From CAZSRX01 sp964609675 [NCBI: uncultured Bacteroidota bacterium] (lineage in GTDB: Bacteria > CLD3 > SB21), in contig CAZSRX010000044.1 in assembly GCA_964609675.1 (NCBI GenBank), positions 1 to 26,570 of the forward strand: 26,570 nucleotides of DNA, read 5' to 3'. Each line of letters opens with the position of its first letter. The first letter of the stretch is position 1. Below the pieces are notes generated by a model. The model made no database searches, had not been told where the DNA came from, and worked only from the letters and a program-made list of their open reading frames with translations. The position numbers and the translations under genes are program-made. Below are positions 23,450 to 26,570 of the stretch, piece after piece.

Positions 23450-24775
23450 TTAATGCTTTTTCATCCGCTCGTTCAACAGTTTAATAATTTCCGGAATATT
23501 CATTTCTTTGGCCAGTTGAATGGGTTTTTTAATGCTCCCTTTTTCAACCGGTTTGGTATCTTTATACTTAGTGCCCGGGGTAAAGATGTTTTGCTGATAT
23601 TTTCGCGACGGCGTGTGGATGTCGGCGCCTTTGTCCAGCAAATGCCGGATTGCAAAGGTATCGCCCTGCATGATAGCCAGCATCAGCGGCGTGTAGCCGC
23701 GCCATTCCGCGTCATCATGAAAATGCAGAGCCGGATAGCGGTTCAAATCCGTTTCCATGCCGGACAGTGATTCCAGCAAAGCATGATCTTTGTACCAGAG
23801 CGCGGTGACCAGCAGGTTGTCTAATCCCAGTAATCCGAATCGGGTCGTGTCCACGGTGCGGAAATAGGCACTGTCAACAAGCGTGTCCGTAATCAGGCCG
23901 ATACCGACGGAAAAACTGTCCGCGCTGATGAACTGATTGTCCGGCAGGGATATTCTGCCTTTGTAGGACGGAATGGTCATGTTTACAAAGGATGCGGTTT
24001 TTAGTGTCTGCAATTTCAGTTTGGGCAGGGTTTTCTGGATGATCCTGCCGATACGCCGGATATCACTGCAAGACAGGTCGGCTTGGGCAGAAACCGAAAA
24101 ATGCCGGCCAAAGGTATACCCGATACGGCTGAGTTGTTCGGTAATCTGCGCCAGTTCAGCCTCAAACCGGCTCCAGTCCTGTTTGTTATTCTGCAGAGGG
24201 ATGAAAACGGCGGCGACGTCGGGATAAGGCGAAATGGTTTTACGGGCGCGCGGCACAGTAACATTGTTACCGGACGGCACGGCCAGAGGGCCCCATAAAC
24301 AAAGCTCATACGGCAAGGTAATCCAGATACCCTTGGCGGTAATATAAATATGGTGCCTCAGTCCGATAGGCTGGTCGGGCAGGCAAAGTGTGAGCTCGGA
24401 TGCGGCCAGTTGGTTGAGCGGCTGCAACTGCACGTAGGTGAATCCACTGCGGAAACAGGTAAGTCCGATACGAAACAGATCGATAAACGGCTGTTCATCG
24501 CCCAGCGTCAGCAGGCACAGACGGTCGTATCGTACACAGCCGGTGTCTTCCATTTTGGTCAGGGCTCTATCGATGGAGTCTAATCGTTTGGCCAGCCCGG
24601 GGATATCGAATTGGAAAACGCCGGACTCATATCCCAGATGACCGATTGGTTTGCCATCCATGAAAATCAGCGAGTCCTTCGTGTCAATCCGCACAATTCC
24701 CGGATTTTGTTCCGTTTTACTGCAAGCCCCGATGATGAGTGGCATGCCAATTATGATGAGCAACAGATTTTTCAT
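23450..24775 (-). CDS. Lipoprotein with C-terminal ankyrin-repeat region, 441 aa
   Basis: Starts at ATG 24775 with a strong GGAGG upstream; the frame extends 11 codons further but without a ribosome binding site. Signal peptide with lipobox IGAC (Cys18). The middle (about 30-330) is of unknown fold, with two short segments recalling ExbD/TolR-like periplasmic 'VPRARKTISPYPDVAAVFIPLQ...RIGRIIQKTLPKLKL'. The end (about 345-441) has ankyrin features: RGYTPLMLAIMQGDTFAIRHLLDKGADIHT and then a final partial repeat KPIQLAKEMNIPEIIKLL. Expected in the periplasm or outer membrane as a protein-protein interaction module. No known family assigned as a whole. Confidence 0.85.
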   Translation of the reverse strand: MKNLLLIIIGMPLIIGACSKTEQNPGIVRIDTKDSLIFMDGKPIGHLGYESGVFQFDIPGLAKRLDSIDRALTKMEDTGCVRYDRLCLLTLGDEQPFIDLFRIGLTCFRSGFTYVQLQPLNQLAASELTLCLPDQPIGLRHHIYITAKGIWITLPYELCLWGPLAVPSGNNVTVPRARKTISPYPDVAAVFIPLQNNKQDWSRFEAELAQITEQLSRIGYTFGRHFSVSAQADLSCSDIRRIGRIIQKTLPKLKLQTLKTASFVNMTIPSYKGRISLPDNQFISADSFSVGIGLITDTLVDSAYFRTVDTTRFGLLGLDNLLVTALWYKDHALLESLSGMETDLNRYPALHFHDDAEWRGYTPLMLAIMQGDTFAIRHLLDKGADIHTPSRKYQQNIFTPGTKYKDTKPVEKGSIKKPIQLAKEMNIPEIIKLLNERMKKH

Positions 24776-24924
24776 AAGACCTCCTTTACGAATGGTAAGA
24801 GATATCAATAGGGATATCGTTCGAAAGATTCAGACGTTTTCGGAAATAGAAAATTACAAATAGAAATCCGCAAGTCTTTATTCGCTCTTTCCGATCCTTA
24901 AATAGGGGACAGCGGGTACGCCGC

Positions 24925-25671
24925 TTATGATTGTGAAACGCGCGTCCGCGTGCGGCTTTTACGGAGATGATTAATCACGCTCCGAAAATCTTTTGGAAGC
25001 TCCGCCTGAACAGTTATCATTTCTCCGTTTGTATGCTGAAAGCGCAGCGAAGCCGCATGCAGGGTCAGCCGGGCGATAAGTGGTTTTTCCGGTTCGCCCT
25101 CCTTGAAACGGTAATCCGGCTTGAAATCGGACAGGTAAATACCGCGCGCGTTGCCGTACAGGGGATCCACAGCCAGCGGGTGCCCGATGGCCTTGAAATG
25201 CACGCGAATCTGATGGGTACGTCCGGTTTTCGGTGTGACTTCGGCAACAGAATAGTTTCTGAATTTTTCGATAATCCGGAATTCGGTATGCGCCGTTTTA
25301 CCGTGATGATGAGAAATAATCATCCGGCCCGGGAATTTGGGATCTTCAGCGATCGGAAGGGTAATGATCTGGGCTTCTTGCGCCGGTAAACCGATGATTA
25401 GCGCCAGATAGGTTTTTTGAACGGTATGCTTTTCAAACTGGTGACACAGGTGTCGGTGCGCTTCGGTGGTTTTTGCGAAAGCAACCAGACCGCTGGTGTC
25501 CTTGTCAAGGCGGTGAACAATATATATTTCATGAAATCGTTCAGTAAGTATCTGGTAAAGACTAGGCGCATTGACGTCAAAGCGGTCCGGTATGGTTAGC
25601 AAACCCGGCGGCTTGTTGATGAAAACGTAATCAGCATCTTCGAATACGGTATCAGGATGTCGGTTTTTCAT
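24925..25671 (-). CDS. RluA-family pseudouridine synthase, 248 aa
   Basis: Isomerises uridine to pseudouridine in rRNA or tRNA. Contains the catalytic motif HRLDKDTSG with Asp56, the KTYLA block, and GRTHQIRVH. No N-terminal S4 RNA-binding domain is present; the protein starts directly with the catalytic domain (VFEDADYVFINKPPGLLTIP), like the shorter RluA/TruC-type members. The exact RNA target cannot be given. Its 5' end overlaps the kinase gene upstream by 20 bp, so the two are probably translated from one message. Confidence 0.93.
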   Translation of the reverse strand: MKNRHPDTVFEDADYVFINKPPGLLTIPDRFDVNAPSLYQILTERFHEIYIVHRLDKDTSGLVAFAKTTEAHRHLCHQFEKHTVQKTYLALIIGLPAQEAQIITLPIAEDPKFPGRMIISHHHGKTAHTEFRIIEKFRNYSVAEVTPKTGRTHQIRVHFKAIGHPLAVDPLYGNARGIYLSDFKPDYRFKEGEPEKPLIARLTLHAASLRFQHTNGEMITVQAELPKDFRSVINHLRKSRTRTRVSQS

Positions 25672-26434
25672 CGTTTGCTTTTTGTGTTTTCATTTTGGGC
25701 ATTGCCAGCCGGGCAGCCAGCGCCGCGCCGATGATACCGGCCTCGTTGCGCAGTTGTGCAGGAACAATCCGGGCTTTAGCGGATAAATAGCTTAAAAATT
25801 TCTCATGTTCCTTGCTGACGCCGCCGCCCAGTATTATCAGGTCGGGGCTGAACAGGCGCTCCACATGTTCTAAATATTTGTTGAACCGCTTCGCCCATTT
25901 TTTCCAGGAAAGCTTTTCTTCAATGCGTACCGTTTCGGAGGCGTAGTGTTCGGCGATTTTATTTTTAATCAAAAGATGCCCGAGTTCGATGTTTGGAATC
26001 AGCCGGCCGTCGTAGAACAGCGCCGATCCAAGTCCCGTGCCGATCGTAATCATCAGCACTGTGGCGTGACAGCCTTTCCCCGCGCCGAATTTCATCTCCG
26101 CCAGTCCTGCCGCATCGGCGTCGTTAAGTACCGCCACCGTATCGCCGGTAATTTTCCGGATCAGCGCGGCGACATCGGTATCGATCCATGATTTATGGAT
26201 GTTAGCCGCCGAACGGGCCACGCCGTTCTGAATAATAGCCGGAAAACCGCATCCGACCGGGCCCTGCCACTGTATCTGCCGGATTAATTCTTTAATGACT
26301 TTTGATACGGCCGCCGGCGTCGATTTTTCCGGCGTTTTGATTCGGATTCGTTCGGTGATTAATCTGCCTGAAGCTGTATTGACGATGGCCCCTTTAATGC
26401 CTGTACCGCCGACATCGATTCCAAGAATTTTCAT
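25652..26434 (-). CDS. ROK-family kinase, polyphosphate-glucokinase-like, 260 aa
   Basis: Sugar kinase of the ROK/ASKHA fold. ATP/phosphate-loop DVGGTGIKG (about 6-14), catalytic base region LNDADAAG (Asp105 or 107), TIGTGLGSAL (130-139), and the late LIILGGGVS block. The compact length, single-domain layout and absence of the ROK zinc-cysteine motif (GHxxx..CxCGxxGC) point to polyphosphate glucokinase (ppgK) rather than standard glucokinase. I start at ATG 26434, which has GAGGG upstream, rather than the frame's earlier ATG at 26458. Cytoplasmic; phosphorylates glucose or a related sugar. Downstream RluA-type gene overlaps. Confidence 0.88.
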   Translation of the reverse strand: MKILGIDVGGTGIKGAIVNTASGRLITERIRIKTPEKSTPAAVSKVIKELIRQIQWQGPVGCGFPAIIQNGVARSAANIHKSWIDTDVAALIRKITGDTVAVLNDADAAGLAEMKFGAGKGCHATVLMITIGTGLGSALFYDGRLIPNIELGHLLIKNKIAEHYASETVRIEEKLSWKKWAKRFNKYLEHVERLFSPDLIILGGGVSKEHEKFLSYLSAKARIVPAQLRNEAGIIGAALAARLAMPKMKTQKANDEKPTS

Positions 26435-26570
26435 AATGCCCTCTGAGATTAAATTCACTCAAATTTAATATATCCGCATGATTAATTACAAGTGATTTTA
26501 TTGAATCCATCATCATTTTGTTAGCGGGCACTTAACGCGTTTTTGAAAATGCGCCATCTTTAACTGAAAA

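Overview
The window looks like chromosomal DNA from an uncultured or little-studied member of the Fibrobacterota-Chlorobiota-Bacteroidota (FCB) side of the tree, such as a KSB1, Calditrichota, Ignavibacteria or Marinimicrobia-like lineage. The signs are two large secreted proteins ending in a 'NYPNPFNPSTVIRY'-type C-terminal sorting domain (type IX secretion-like), a FISUMP (Fibrobacter succinogenes major paralogous) domain, coiled-coil/LysM envelope proteins, and a receiver/PEP-binding protein typical of that group. No rRNA, tRNA, phage or IS gene was seen. The lineage call is inference from protein style only.

The central result is at 4052-5947: a diversity-generating retroelement (DGR) cassette without its reverse transcriptase. 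A secreted protein (4052-5377; CsgG-like, PEGA and FISUMP/C-type-lectin-like domains) ends in a 190-bp variable repeat (VR, 5183-5372). A near-copy, the template repeat (TR, 5758-5947), lies 385 bp downstream in the same orientation. I compared them base by base: there are 27 mismatches, every one at a TR adenine (58 adenines), and none at the 132 non-adenine positions. The TR carries 23 AAC/AAT codons, which can mutate to 15 amino acids but never to a stop. A perfect 12-bp inverted repeat closed by the ultra-stable GCGAAGC mini-hairpin lies 36 bp after the VR, where a target-recognition hairpin is expected. No reverse transcriptase or Avd gene is visible within 5.7 kb upstream or 20.6 kb downstream of the TR. 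The place where the RT normally sits holds a 178-bp tandem repeat and REP-like palindromes.

Layout. 202-2864 (+): an iron-sulfur protein, a nucleotidyltransferase-like gene with a small overlapping partner, and a membrane protein. 2865-4051: palindromic repeats around a second small-protein/nucleotidyltransferase pair in reversed order. 4052-6662: the DGR target, VR, TR and repeat array. 6663-11116 (-): glutamate dehydrogenase, a small zinc-ribbon protein, and a receiver/PEP-pyruvate-binding-domain protein. 11376-15131 (+): a small coiled-coil lipoprotein, a coiled-coil/LysM protein, a PhoH ATPase, and a ferredoxin/adrenodoxin-type NADP reductase. 15123-26434 (-): M1 aminopeptidase, beta-helix surface protein, receiver-GGDEF diguanylate cyclase, DUF2997 and DUF1257/Ycf35-like proteins, SDR oxidoreductase, ankyrin-tailed lipoprotein, RluA-type pseudouridine synthase, and a ROK/polyphosphate-glucokinase-like kinase.

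Apart from the DGR, most of the window is ordinary housekeeping and envelope content. The repeats cluster around the DGR and the two nucleotidyltransferase cassettes (about 1.6-6.6 kb), which looks like the accessory, rearranging part of the window.
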